Part shown: positions 53,290 through 64,000 of the stretch, in pieces
How the letters are laid out: the number at the start of each line of letters is the position of its first letter
Position numbering within the stretch: the stretch's first letter is position 1
Origin: Dromiciops gliroides
Lineage: Eukaryota > Chordata > Mammalia > Microbiotheria > Microbiotheriidae
Assembly (NCBI RefSeq): GCF_019393635.1
Contig: NC_057867.1
Coordinates: 58,484,492 to 58,548,491 of the forward strand
Length of the DNA: 64,000 nt
Reading direction: 5' to 3'
The notes under the pieces: generated by a model
Database searches by the model: none
What the model was told of the DNA's origin: nothing
What the model saw: the letters and a program-made list of their open reading frames with translations, nothing else
Made by a program: the position numbers and the translations under genes

Positions 53290-54915
53290 TAAAGTGTTGT
53301 TGGTTTCCCACCCACCCCCGCCCCCAACTTTAAGCTCTGTGATCCTGACTAGTTTTGATTTTTCATTGTTTCCTCACTACCTAGCACATTGCTTTGCATG
53401 TTGTGGGCATTTATCAGATTCTTGTTGGCTTGGATCACATTGGAGAAAAGAAGCATATTTACAGGCAGTTAAGAGGTGCCAGTTGATCACACCTTCCCAG
53501 GTAAATGCTCCTTGTATTATGTTAATTGGCCAGTTGAGAGGCTCCTAGTCTGAGCATTTCTACCAGTGCCTGTGCCTTCCTGGTACAGCTTATGAGAACC
53601 CAAGGCCACTCCCACACCAAGAGGAGGCAGGGGACAAGGTCTTTTGTGGAAGAATCACTTTTTTCTTATAGCTTATCACGTAAAATAAGAGCTGCTACTT
53701 TAGGATCAAGAAACTGTCCCTCAGAATATGGCTTCTACTAAACATGAGAATTTTTCCATGATTGATCAATAGCATTGGACAGTATAGGCCTCCAGTGGAA
53801 TTTAATCTTTCTCAGATGCCATTTTATCTAGTAGTCCTAGTTAGGGAAAAGTCTCAGACTGTAAGTTCCAGAATATATCATTTGAGTCTATAGTTTTCTC
53901 CTCTGGTCCTTTAAATGCTCTATGGCTTACTTCTTACTTATACAGAGCTCATAGAATGGGGCCTGATCACTTTAAATCCCTTCTTTTGCTTGGCTTTGAT
54001 TGCAAAAAGTGGTCAGGTTAATTGGGACAATTAAGGTGCTCCTGGGGGATAATTACCCCTTTTAGTTTCTGTGTGTGAAGAAGAAGGAGGATGATTGGCC
54101 CTGAAAATGGAGTCCCTGTGGCACACTGGGAAGGAGAATTAAAAAACACAGTGAGATGGAGCCTGGAATTAGTTTTCTCTTGTGCTTAATATAATTACTC
54201 AATAAAAGCATACAGTCTCTTCGATTTCTCCTCTCAATTCATATGCCTCCAAGGAACCCAAGAGAAAAGATTAGACATCTGAACCTCTGCCCTCAAAGAG
54301 GAAACTAGATAAATAGGAAACTGTCACTGAAAAAAATCAATGAGTTTTGGGAAAATACACAAACATTACCACCCTTTTCTTCACCTGTCAGTTTTCCATG
54401 CTCTGATGGGGTACCATGTATTGAATGGGAGGGGGATAAAATAGTGGTTATGGAGGGTGATAAGTGAAGCCAATCTGTGAAGTCTCATATGTGGGGAGCA
54501 CACCTCTTACATGTACACCTGTTTCTACTGAAGTTTCAGTGCGGTTAAAAATGCTACTAGATATATCTTTCCAGGACTCCCTTCATGTGATGACTCATAG
54601 ATCTGCTTCTATCATCATCCTCCATAAGCAATATTTTATCACCTTCCCCAATACAATACCCTATTTCCTCTCACACTTTGCAACTGGTTCTCACTCATCC
54701 CACTGAAATAAGCCCGTTGTTATACTTCTATTCTCATATGCTACTATCTGTATTACAGACATCATGGGGCCATGTCATGTTAGCCCTGAAAGGATGTTCA
54801 CAAGCTGTTCAGTCCAACTCCCTCTTTTTACAGAGGATAGAACTGAGGCCTAAGGGAGAAAAGCAAAGAGACAGGAGGAGGCTTTTAAGAGTTGATCGTT
54901 GGATGAGGTAGGAAA
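53290..54915. other. No gene supported
   Basis: Long unique-looking stretch. Small MIR traces near 54820-54860. Frames of up to 88 codons lack motifs. Confidence 0.35.
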
Positions 54916-54919
54916 GAGT

Positions 54920-55119
54920 ACAAAATGAACTCTTGGGCAGCTAGATGGCGCAGTGGATAGAGCACCGGCCCTGGAATCAGGAGTACCTGAGTTCAAATCC
55001 GGCCTCAGACACTTAACACTTAACTAGCTGTGTGACCCTGGGCAAGTCACTTAACCCCAATTGCCTCACTAAAAAAAAAAAAAACAAAAAAAAAACAAAA
55101 CAAAACAAAATGAACTCTT
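54920..55119 (+). mobile_element. Young short SINE with perfect 15-bp TSD
   Basis: Near-consensus SINE (gggcagctagatggcgcagt, gttcaaatccggcctcagac) with an A-rich tail. ACAAAATGAACTCTT at 54920-54934 recurs exactly at 55105-55119. The least-decayed insertion in the window. Confidence 0.96.
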
Positions 55120-55129
55120 ATACTGAACT

Positions 55130-56150
55130 TAGAAACTCCTTTATACACATCTGCATTGTTCGGCTTGGGTTCCTCTTGGAATTTGAGCAGAAAGATGGTT
55201 TCCATCAAAGGCAATTGAGCTCCCTCTTTAAGAAAAAACAGGTTGGTCCCTGTAAAAGAGGTTTTGTCTCTCGGCACCCAGTGAGGTATGACCATCAGGC
55301 ATTTGGCACAGTAGTCCCCTGTACAAGCTGGCCACAAGAGCTACCAACAAGAATGATGGAGGATTAAGGAATGAAGATCTTCTGTCTATCAAGGATGTGA
55401 GGCAGGACATCCTTTAGGATATCCCAAAGTAATAGCTCTTATTTTGTGGTGCAGTTTTGTGATAAGTCATTTTTAAAAGATCACGTTTTGTAGCGCAAAG
55501 AACACTGTATGCATGTCTTGTTATCACTGCAGGGTAACTTGTGTAGGTAGACCCTGAGCTTTGGTCTCTTTCCTAGAAGATAAGGATAAACATACTAGAG
55601 CACTAACTACAGTCTCCAGCTTCTCAGGGAGAATGAAATGTTCCTTGAAAGAATATAAGAGAATTAATTGCCCCTACTGTGGCCTCACTTTGCTTCCTTC
55701 AAAATCTTGACCCTAGGGGTGAGCAACAACCCAGCTTCAGTAGTACGCATAAAGCTCTTCCTATAGAATGGGGACCTGAATCTTCTGAAGGGGAAGAAAT
55801 TTCCTGAGCTTGAAGGAATAATGAATGATACAGATCCTCAGGTGACATCAAGAAAGAGATTTAGTAAAAGTGAGAAGAAAAACTGAGTAACAGCAGTTAA
55901 TGAGTCCTTACTGAAGAGTACAAAAGCTGACACTCCCAATGCCTGGGCTAAGCTAGGGCACTCAGCTCTGAATTGCATGAGACCAATCATGCCACTGAAA
56001 GGGTGCCCCTCACATACAACCACCACTTATCACCTCTTGGAAAATGCATGTCAATGGACTTTTCTAGTGTTTCCCTTGCCATCTCTGTGACTTCCCCAAC
56101 CAAAATACTTTTCCCTGGCCACCACTTCTCAAAATGAGGATTTCACACTA
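55130..56150. other. No gene supported
   Basis: Overlapping 96-codon minus and 111-codon plus frames at 55032-55367 partly cover the SINE. The minus frame has a protein-like stretch (55140-55337) that I cannot assign. Confidence 0.3.
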
Positions 56151-56154
56151 GGTG

Positions 56155-56392
56155 AACTGAGGCAACGCAGTGCCTGGAGTCAGAAAGATTCTTCTTCATG
56201 AGTTCAACTCTAGCCTCAGATACTTAGTTGTGTGACCCAGGGCAAGTCACTTCCCCATTTGCTTCAGTTTCCTCATCTGTAAAACAAGCTGCATAAGGAA
56301 ATGGCAAACCACTCTAGGATCTCTGCCAAGAAAACACTAAATGGGGTCACAGGGAGACAGACATGACTGAAATGACTCAAGAACAACAAAGA
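56155..56392 (+). repeat. tRNA-derived SINE, long form, decayed head
   Basis: 'gcctggagtcagaaagattcttcttcatgagttcaactctagcctcagat', 'aaatggcaaaccactctaggatctctgccaagaaaac', ending caagaacaacaaag. Confidence 0.85.
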
Positions 56393-56639
56393 GCTATAAA
56401 GCACTCTCCAGCTCTGACTCTGTGATCAAAATATGACCTATAATACAAGGAAAAAATTGGAGATTTGGCTACATAGTAGCTTGTCTGGAAAAAAGAGATC
56501 TTGGGGGAGGGTCACAAATGATTATGTGCTGAAAGCTCAGTATCAATCAGTAGTACAATAATACAGTAGTCCAATGTCAATTCAATTTTAGACTGCATTA
56601 AGAATACTGTAGTTTCTAGATGACAATAAATTCTATCTA

Positions 56640-57065
56640 TACACTGGTTAGGCTATATTTGGAATACTGGGTTCAGTACTAGGCATCACGTTTTAGGCAG
56701 AACACTGCCACACCAGAGAACATCTAAAGAAGGGTGGCCAGAATTTGAGAGGCCATAAGACCATACTATAGGAGGACAATTGATGATACCGGAGATGTTG
56801 AGCCAGGAGAAGAGAAGACTGTCCCAGAGGAAAGAACTAGGGGCAATGGGTGAAAATTCTAGAAACAGATTTAGGCATTTTATAAGAGAAAAAACCTCAC
56901 TAACAATTAGAGCTATCTCCAAGTGGAATTGGCTGCCTTTAGAAGGAATGAGCAACCCCACATTGGAAGTCAAAGAAGGCTGTATGACTTGCCTTCATCC
57001 AGCCTTGGGGATGAGCTTGAGGGAATTCCTACATATCATGCATTAAATGACCCCTATGGTCCCAA
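56640..57065 (+). mobile_element. CR1/L3-type LINE 3' end
   Basis: 'gccaggagaagagaagactg', 'aggaaagaactaggggcaatgggtg', 'taacaattagagctatctccaagtggaattggctgcctt' match the conserved L3/CR1-like end. Confidence 0.7.
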
Positions 57066-57219
57066 TTCTAAAAATCTCTCTCTGTGATTTATCCAAGGTT
57101 GCACAGAAAGTAAGTGCCTCTTCTTGAATTGAAAAATTCTCATACCTACCACATTGCTTCTCTGAACCTCATGTGAGCATTTTACAAACCTAAAAGCATT
57201 ATATTAATTCCAGCTACTT

Positions 57220-57256
57220 GTTATTAATTATTATTATTATTACTTATTATTATTAG
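57220..57256. repeat. (TTA)n microsatellite
   Basis: ttattaattattattattat run. A similar (TAT)n lies at 58094-58112. Confidence 0.9.
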
Positions 57257-57259
57257 CTT

Positions 57260-58435
57260 ACAGTAACCAGGCTTCTGGCCTGGTGATAACTTCATTCCCT
57301 ACCCTTCTTCTGTACTGCAGCTGAATTCAAGCAATATAGGGGTAAGCTGACAAATGGTTACTTACCAGGCTCTGTGGGGGAAATGTGTACATACTTTGAA
57401 ATGTTATCTGCATTATAAATGCTTTCTAACATCTAAACAATTAAGAAGACATTAAATCAAGATGGGATTTGTAGTAGTGCTGCTCTCTGATGAGCCACGA
57501 TTGATGCTCCTAATGAAAACTTAACAATCAGCTCCCTCAAGTCCTTTAAAGCTGCCTCTTTCCCTAAGAGTATTTGAAGTCCACTTTGGGAAATCCCTTT
57601 TTTAAGTTGAAAATTCATTTTTAATAGTTATTGTGGGATAAGTTCTCTAGCCAATGAACTAATATGCCTTCAAATGAAGACTTTTCTGTTCATCCCAGCA
57701 GCACTTGGGAAACAAGGGCTTCATTCACTCAAGTCCTCCAATCCTTCTCAAAGGCTCTGCCAGTGGAGCACAAGCCCAGGCAGGTCTTCCCTAGAGAGCT
57801 AGAGGGGCCCGAATTAAGGACCCCATAATGAACCACACATAGGTCATGTCCTCGGAGGTTTGACCTAGCAGTTTGTTTAGAGTAGTTCATGAAGACCAAC
57901 TAGAAAGGTATGGAGGGATTGCCATCTGGGTCTGTAGCAGGAATACCCACACCAAAGAAAACCCATCTCTATTGGGGGTATTGCAGAAGTATAATAAGCA
58001 CAGTCACTAAATTGCTCTGTCTTGTATGTCTGATTGAATGAGCTTATTTATGCAACAGATAATTAATGCTGCAAGTTAGGTGAGAGAAAAATGCTATTAT
58101 TATTATTATTATCATCTAAACATTCATATTCTACTTTTTAATTAAAAGCTAATGGAGACTGAAGAGACCTTGCTAAAGAAGCATAAAGTGATGCCTTCTG
58201 GCTTTCTGAAAACTAGCAAGAAAAGCAGGTACTCCCTGATTATAATTGTAACAACATTAAAACGTAGGACCACATATTAACAAAGAACAAAAGAGAATTT
58301 GGAGGAACATAAAAGTTTAGAGTTTAATATTCACCAGCTCCTCTTTTTTCCCTGTAAAGTTGCTTAACTTCCTAATTAAAAAATAAAATTTTACTAGAAA
58401 AAAATCTCCCCACACATTAATGGTAATTAAAAGAG
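57260..58435. other. No gene seen
   Basis: AT-rich unique-looking DNA without repeats I can name. Confidence 0.35.
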
Positions 58436-58439
58436 CAGT

Positions 58440-58635
58440 GTGAGTATCAGCAAGATATAGTGGAAAGCATGCTAAGCCTAAATTCAGATCAGAGTCTGAA
58501 GGCCACCTCTGCCGCCTCCTGGTTATATGACTAATGGACAAGCCATTTAATCTCTCAAGGCCTCAGTTTTCTTATCTGTAAAATGCAGATCATAATATTT
58601 AATACCTACCTCATGTAGTTATAAATAAAGCATGT
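58440..58635 (+). repeat. MIR-family SINE
   Basis: 'gcaagatatagtggaaagcatgctaag', 'ctgccgcctcctggttatatgac', 'cctcagttttcttatctgtaaaatg'. Confidence 0.75.
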
Positions 58636-58639
58636 CATT

Positions 58640-59500
58640 AATCATAAAGCTTTATCTAAATGTCAGGGTTTTTTCATACTTGTTCAATAGCTCTTGGACT
58701 TCATTAATACAAGGATTCCTTCCACCAACAAAGATCACAGTTGCCTTAGGAGGTGGTCTGTTCGAGGAGGCATGGCCAAAAATCTTCATCCTCTGGTGGC
58801 CAACCTCTCAGGAACAAGCTTTTCCAAACTTTGTCTGTCCCTTGGACTTGTAAAGTCCATTGCTAGGCTCATACATGAATCCTTACCATCTTGGTAGATG
58901 CTGACATAGCCTGTGTTCTTCTAGTATAAATTTTAAGAACCTATGGTCACCTCTGGGCCATGATGCCTTAGATTGGAGGAGGATGCCAGTGGGAAGATTA
59001 TTATGTAATGCCACATTGGTCCATATGCCCATGACCTAGAGCGTGAAGCTATGTGTGTATATGTGGAGGGGGGGCACAAATAGGTAGAACCGATGTATAT
59101 CTGTTTAGCTGAGCATCCTGGAGAAAAGGGATGCAGAACATCAAAAAGGGGTTTAGAGCTTGGGTACACTTGACTTGGCTTCATGTGACTGGGCAAGATT
59201 ATTTCTGGGAATTGATCCAACACTGACGTTACTCAAGCTTACAACACTGCTAACAGCATGCTCATTTTTATTGTATTATTGTTAATAAACCGCGATTCAG
59301 CACTTCTTCTATACCCAGTGAGAGATACCATAGAAATATATGACATCTCTGAGGAGCTTAGAAACTTTTGGGGGTGGGGGTGGGGGTAAGGACTAAGATG
59401 TACTTCTATGACATGTCTCATGCATCCACTTCTCACACACCCACTATTCTCATTCAGGTCCCCATTCTCTCGGTCCTCAACTAATACAACTTCATAATGA
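58640..59500. other. No gene seen
   Basis: Unique-looking DNA; short (GGGGGT)n at 59365-59385. Confidence 0.35.
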
Positions 59501-59509
59501 AACTCCCGA

Positions 59510-59650
59510 CATCCAGTCTTAGCTGGCCTCCCCATGTCTAGTTTCTCCCCTCTCCAATCCATTCTCTATACAGTTGACAAGAGCATCCTCCTAAAGCACA
59601 GGTATGATCATATTTCTCCCATACTCAAGAGAATCTGTATCAAGAGCACC
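59510..59650 (+). repeat. L2 fragment
   Basis: 'ctccaatccattctctatacagttgacaagagcatcctcctaaagcacaggtatgatcat' is L2 wording. Confidence 0.65.
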
Positions 59651-59659
59651 AAAATCTTC

Positions 59660-60615
59660 CCCCACCCCCACCCCGATGAAATCGCGGATCCTTGACATTG
59701 TCATTTGTATTACATGACAGTAAAGCAACTTTCTGATATGTTTTGAAAACTGGCTCTGCTAAGGTCCTACAACAATGACCTGCTCAGGATTGTATGGAGG
59801 CAATCCTGGTAAAGGCTACGTTGGTGGAGTCCAGGATATGACAGGTCCTTCCAAAGTGAAAAGGCCTCAAGAATGGACTTGGTAAGCGACTGCACATCTG
59901 CTGTCCCCTGACCGGCCTAGCCACATTCACAGAGCCTGTTTACTAGAAGCTTGGCCACCAGGTGTTGCCCTTTGTTGGCCATAATAACTCACGAAGACCA
60001 TCTCTCTGAAGCCTTTCAGTTGTGATCTACTAAATGGAAAGAGTAATCACAGCAAGGCTATCACAGTCCTTAAAGTCTAAGAAAGGTGCAGAACTATACA
60101 CAGGGGATCTCAAAGTAAATATTTTATTTGAAGTGTTAATGTTTTGTTCAATCTTTTGTGTTCCAGAAGAATACCTAAGGAATACATGGGTAAGTATATC
60201 AAAGTAATCTACCAAGTGCTATCAATCCAGGGGTTTAATCTTGAATTAGGAATTTTAATAATAGTGTCTTAATAAATCTTTAAATATATGTGCAAAAGTT
60301 TCTTATATTCATTTTAGCTTAAAAAGTGAATTTCATCATCTTCCTGGAAATCATAACAGATTTAAGAACCCAGGGGGATTATTAAAAATTAAGGCAAGGA
60401 AGAAATATGTTTTCCAATTATTGTTAATATTAAAATCTTCTCAACTTAATTGACGGAAAACCCATCATTTAAAATGTTATAGTTTCATGGAAGTAGCTTC
60501 AGCTCCACTGGCTGGTTAGTTCACTTGATTAGAGCATGAGGCCCAAATGGCAGCTATGATGCCTGCAAGGGCCAGCTAGTTTGCTCAGTACCATGGACAT
60601 GGGTGGCATCAAAAA
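59660..60615. other. No gene seen
   Basis: Unique-looking, AT-rich toward 60.2-60.5 kb; no exon or named repeat. Confidence 0.35.
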
Positions 60616-60624
60616 CCCTGCTTG

Positions 60625-61335
60625 GTTATTTCTCTGATCTGCTCCTTTTTGGTCTCTCTACCTCAAGCCTGTCCCCATTCCAGTATATTCTCTACACAGC
60701 TGCCAAAGTGCAGTTCTGAACACAACACACCCCTCTCCTCCTCTTCCTCCCTTAATAAACTCCACAGGCTTCTTATAGCTTCTAGATTCCAATGTAAACT
60801 CCTCTGTTGGACATTTCAATCTCTTTACAACTTGCCTCTACTACCTCTCCAGTCTTTTTACACTTCTCCCCTCCTTGAACCCTGGGTTGTCTAGCCCAAC
60901 TGTTATTGCCACACAACAGTCCATTTCCCACCTTTGGGCAATGGTGCTAGATGTCCTTCCATGCCTGGAATATACTCCCTCCTCACCTCAACCTCTTGGA
61001 ATCTCTGGAATCTTCAAGACTTATCTCAAGCACCACTTTCTACATGAAGCCTTCCCTAGTATCCCAAACTACTAATGTTTTCTCTCCCCAAAATACTTTG
61101 TCTTCGTCTTGTGTATGTGTACATAGGTATTTGTGTATATATGTATGTATGTGTTGTGTATGCGTGTATGTATACATGTATGTGTATACATGTCGTGTAC
61201 ATACGTATTATTTGTTGTATGTGTCTGCATGTGTGTTTATGTCTGTATGTATATATGTGCGTGTCTCTCTTGTTCATATGTAAGCTCCCGTTTCACTTTT
61301 GTCTTTGTATTCACAGCACTTAGCATGGAAACTAG
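60625..61335 (+). mobile_element. L2 LINE 3' end with (TATG)n insertion
   Basis: 'cattccagtatattctctacacagctgccaaagtg', 'ccttgaaccctgggttgtctagccc', 'catgcctggaatatactccctcctcacc', then a (TATG)n/(TG)n run at 61110-61262, then the L2 tail 'tgtaagctcccgtttcacttttgtctttgtattcacagcacttagca'. Confidence 0.75.
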
Positions 61336-61583
61336 TCTACACTATTGTCAGAAGGTTTTTCAACCAAAAAAGGGATTGGGCCAAGAGACCAAAGTTGGCC
61401 CTGTGGTAAGGGATTTCATCTCAACTCCAAACACCCACTTGACTGGTGATGAAGCAGTAGCAATACCTTTCTATCTGAAGGTCAACACCAATTCCACTTT
61501 TGTAAAACAATGACTCACCTATGTGAAAGATCAATTATTTCTTCAGAGTGGAGAAAACTCCCTTGACCAACATATATCATAAC

Positions 61584-61766
61584 CCATCTGTTTTTTTGGT
61601 TTGGTTTGGTTTGGTTTTAGTGAGGCAATTGGGGTTAAGTGACTTGCCCAGGGTCACACAGCTAGTAAGTGTTAAGTGTCTGAGGCCAGATTTGAACTCA
61701 GGTACTCCTGACTCCAAGGCCAGTGCTCTATCCACTGCGCCACCTCGCTGTCCCCCATCTGTTTTA
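61584..61766 (-). mobile_element. Short SINE with TSD
   Basis: Antisense SINE (61616-61755) with a (GGTTT)n tail. CCATCTGTTTTT at its left recurs as CCATCTGTTTTA at its right. Confidence 0.92.
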
Positions 61767-61774
61767 CCTAGTTA

Positions 61775-62115
61775 AGTTCATGAGAATTCTGAGAAGCACA
61801 TAGAGACTGTGTCTTGTCCAGCATCCCACAACTAGTAAGTATACAGAAAGATTTGAATCCATTTCTTCCTGACTCCAAGCCCATCATATCAGGCTGCCTC
61901 TGTTCCAAAATAAATACAAAAACCATGGAGTTTCCAAAGCACTTTTTACATCTGTTATTTTATTTGGTTCTCTCAACAAACCTGTGAAGTAAGCCAACTA
62001 GGGATCCCAGTTCTGCCACAGACTACCTTTGTGACATTGGGCAAGTCACTCAAGCCACTCATTTGCAAGACAATGCCATTGGATGAAATGTCTTCTAAGC
62101 TCCCTTCCAGTTCTA
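61775..62115. repeat. MIR pieces (minus then plus)
   Basis: 61780-61895 is antisense ('gtcttgtccagcatcccacaactagtaag'). 61990-62110 is sense ('cagttctgccacagactacctttgtgacattgggcaagtcac'). Confidence 0.65.
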
Positions 62116-62192
62116 GATGTTATGATCATTTTTGTATCAATTTTTACATATATGGAAATAGGGATGCAAAGACTAGAAAAGACTTATTGAAG

Positions 62193-62377
62193 ATCATACA
62201 GTTAGGAGCAGCTAGGTGGCACAGTGGATAAAGCACTGGCCCTGGATTCAGGAGGACCTGAGTTCAAATCCAGCCTCAGACACTTGACACTGACTAGCTG
62301 TGTGACCCTGGGCAAGTCACTTAACCCTCATTGCCCTGCCCCCCCAAAACAACAACAACAACAAGATCACACAGCTA
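62193..62377 (+). mobile_element. Short SINE inserted in an antisense MIR, with TSD
   Basis: SINE at 62206-62362 with a (CAA)n tail. AGATCATACAGTTA before and AGATCACACAGCTA after are the duplicated site, which itself belongs to an MIR. Confidence 0.92.
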
Positions 62378-62613
62378 GTAATGGGTGAATGGAAGAGTAT
62401 TTGAGCCCAAGTCCCCTGCCTTCAAGTTCATTGCTCTTTCCACTATCTCACACTCGCTCTTTGTGTTACTCAGTCCTGTTACCCTATATGATTGGAAGGT
62501 ATTGTTTAATATGGATTAAAATAACTTTATCTGTAAACACATTACAAGCCATGATACCATTTTCTGAGGTGTTATAACCAGGGGTTTTAAAAAATGCCTT
62601 TGAAAAGTGATGA

Positions 62614-62665
<52 letters not shown>

Positions 62666-62670
62666 GTGTA
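62614..62670. repeat. (TG)n microsatellite
   Basis: About 20 pure TG units, then tatgtatgtgtg. Confidence 0.98.
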
Positions 62671-62679
62671 TCTTGGGGG

Positions 62680-63395
62680 AGGGGTTGTTGAGTTCAAAGT
62701 CACAAACAGAGCTTTACACTGAAGCATCTTTCTCCCTAGGATTCAGAGCTCCAATCAATTTTGTGTATGTTGATTTTTCATGTGAAAGTATTTCCGTAGT
62801 CACCCCATTGCTGCTTCTTTCCCTGCTGACATCCATAGCAACAGCTACTTCTTTGGAGCTAAAATAAGTTTGATATGAGATCCTCAACTGGAGTTTTGAC
62901 AGGTAGGTAAGAAAAACAGATCAGTGAGTATATTACACCCACTAGCCTATAAAATAATCATTTTTTATAAAAATCATTGCATCTTTAACTGGCTTGTCCT
63001 CAATATGAGCATTCCAGAATGGTGTCTCGATGGACAGTTAGCCCACATTACCCAGAAGAGATCAGTGTTTGAGAGTCATGAACTAGCCTCATGGTATGGG
63101 GCAGTGTTGATCCAGAGCATGTCCCTCCCCTATCTCCAATGACTATGGCCTGCTTGTCAGGGGCTTTCAAATTACACCATGGGTACTAGACTAGAAGAAA
63201 GGAAAGAGACTATTCAAGTAATGATGCAGCTGGACCCGGAATAAATCACTTTCCATCCCTGGATTTTTCTCTAACATAATACTGTCCCCGCTGCTACTTG
63301 GTTGCTTCCATATCTCTAGCCAGAAACAGCTAATGTGACTCCCTAAGCCTTTTCTCTCAGGGGAATATCAAGAATAATGATAATAACAACTTAAA
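62680..63395. other. No gene seen
   Basis: Unique-looking DNA; frames up to 86 codons without motifs. Confidence 0.35.
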
Positions 63396-63454
63396 TTTCA
63401 GTAGCCCTTTTATGAGTTAGCATATCACAATAATCCTCTGAGGAAGGTAGTGCA

Positions 63455-63705
63455 AGTATTATTGTTTTGTTTAGTCATTTTCAGTCATGTCTGACTCTTT
63501 GTGACCCCTTTTGGGGTTTTCTTAGCAAAGACCCTGGAGTGGTTTGTCATTTCCTTCTCCTGCTCATTGTACATATGAGGCAACTAAGGCAAATGGGATT
63601 AAGTGGCTTGCCACTAATAAGTGTCTGAGGTTGGATTTGAAGCCAGGTCTCTCTGAGTCCAGGCCCAGCACTCTGTCCACTGTGCTACCTCACTGCTGGT
63701 ATTAT
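63455..63705 (-). mobile_element. Long-form SINE inserted in an MIR
   Basis: Antisense long-form SINE (ttgttttgtttagtcatttt to gtgctacctcactg). GTATTATT flanks it at 63456-63463 and near 63699-63706, the interrupted element being an antisense MIR. Confidence 0.88.
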
Positions 63706-63860
63706 TAGCCCCATTTTAAAGATGAGGAAATTAAGGCTCCTTGAGATTAGAACATAGAAGATCTGAGGTTCTGAACCTAGTCAGATAGTCTGAACCCCAG
63801 ACTATCTGAGGGAAAGGGACCTCAAAGGCCATCTATTCCAACCTGTAGCTTAGCAAGAAT
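63706..63860 (-). repeat. MIR remnant and L3-like tail
   Basis: 'ccattttaaagatgaggaaattaaggctcc' continues the interrupted MIR. 'aagggacctcaaaggccatctattccaacc' is another repeat tail. Confidence 0.6.
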
Positions 63861-64000
63861 GCTGTCTGCAGCATCCCTACCCAATAGCCATCAGATGTTT
63901 GCCCTAAGAGCTCTAGCAATGAGCAAGTACAACCACCTAAGACCATCCTTTCCACTTTGGCATGGGTCTTATAGGTATGAATTCCTACCTGCCACCCCCC

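Noticed and set aside
55047..55337. 96-codon minus-strand frame as a processed pseudogene
   Set aside because: Part of it looks protein-like, but it runs into the SINE tail and I could not match it to any known protein. A database search could reopen this.

Overview
The window is nuclear DNA from a marsupial, and the repeats are the evidence. It holds many copies of a tRNA-headed SINE (A box like tggcacagtggatagagc, B box like gttcaaatcc) in a short form of about 140 bp and a longer form of about 250 bp ending in (AAC)n. It also has abundant MIR, L2 and CR1/L3 relics, a marsupial-type L1 3' end, and (CA)n, (GA)n and (TATG)n microsatellites. The short SINE resembles the WSINE1 type of Australian marsupials as I remember it, so an Australidelphian is more likely than an opossum. 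I cannot name the species. Nothing is prokaryotic; most small open frames fall in repeats or have no support.

Layout. 0-18 kb: old interspersed repeats, one solo LTR (4548-4989) and a candidate terminal exon on the minus strand near 15.2-15.35 kb. 18.0-19.05 kb: a composite SINE-VNTR-SINE element with a target-site duplication. 19-23.7 kb: L2, a hAT-like MITE, and a repeated MIR/L1 junction. 23.7-24.6 kb: an unrecognised intronless multi-pass membrane protein frame on the minus strand. 29.5-32.1 kb: an intact intronless Rab GDP-dissociation inhibitor (GDI2-derived retrogene), minus strand. Its AATAAA and GU-rich 3' signals are in place, and a CpG-rich 5' region carries trinucleotide runs, a 39-bp minisatellite, and RFX-like and ETS-like motifs. 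32.8-35.0 kb: a second copy of the composite SINE-VNTR element, inverted relative to the first. The two copies flank both gene-like frames.

35-50 kb: a tandemly duplicated block of about five modules. Each carries polypurine tracts, MIR pieces and a short exon-like segment. Four modules keep a pyrimidine tract with AG, a phase-0 open segment (93, 93, 75 and 93 nt) and a GTAA-type donor. Two of them also keep a 27-nt microexon candidate, and a further exon-like segment follows at 50184-50271. This is the best candidate for something undescribed: either a lineage-specific gene with amplified exons or a segmental duplication that resembles one. An L1, a mariner MITE, a solo LTR and SINEs inserted after the duplications and give a relative chronology.

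50-64 kb: intergenic or intronic sequence with L2, CR1/L3, MIR and young SINEs; no supported gene. The two better gene candidates (GDI2-like and membrane protein) are independent single-exon units on the same strand. Nothing suggests a pathway shared between them.
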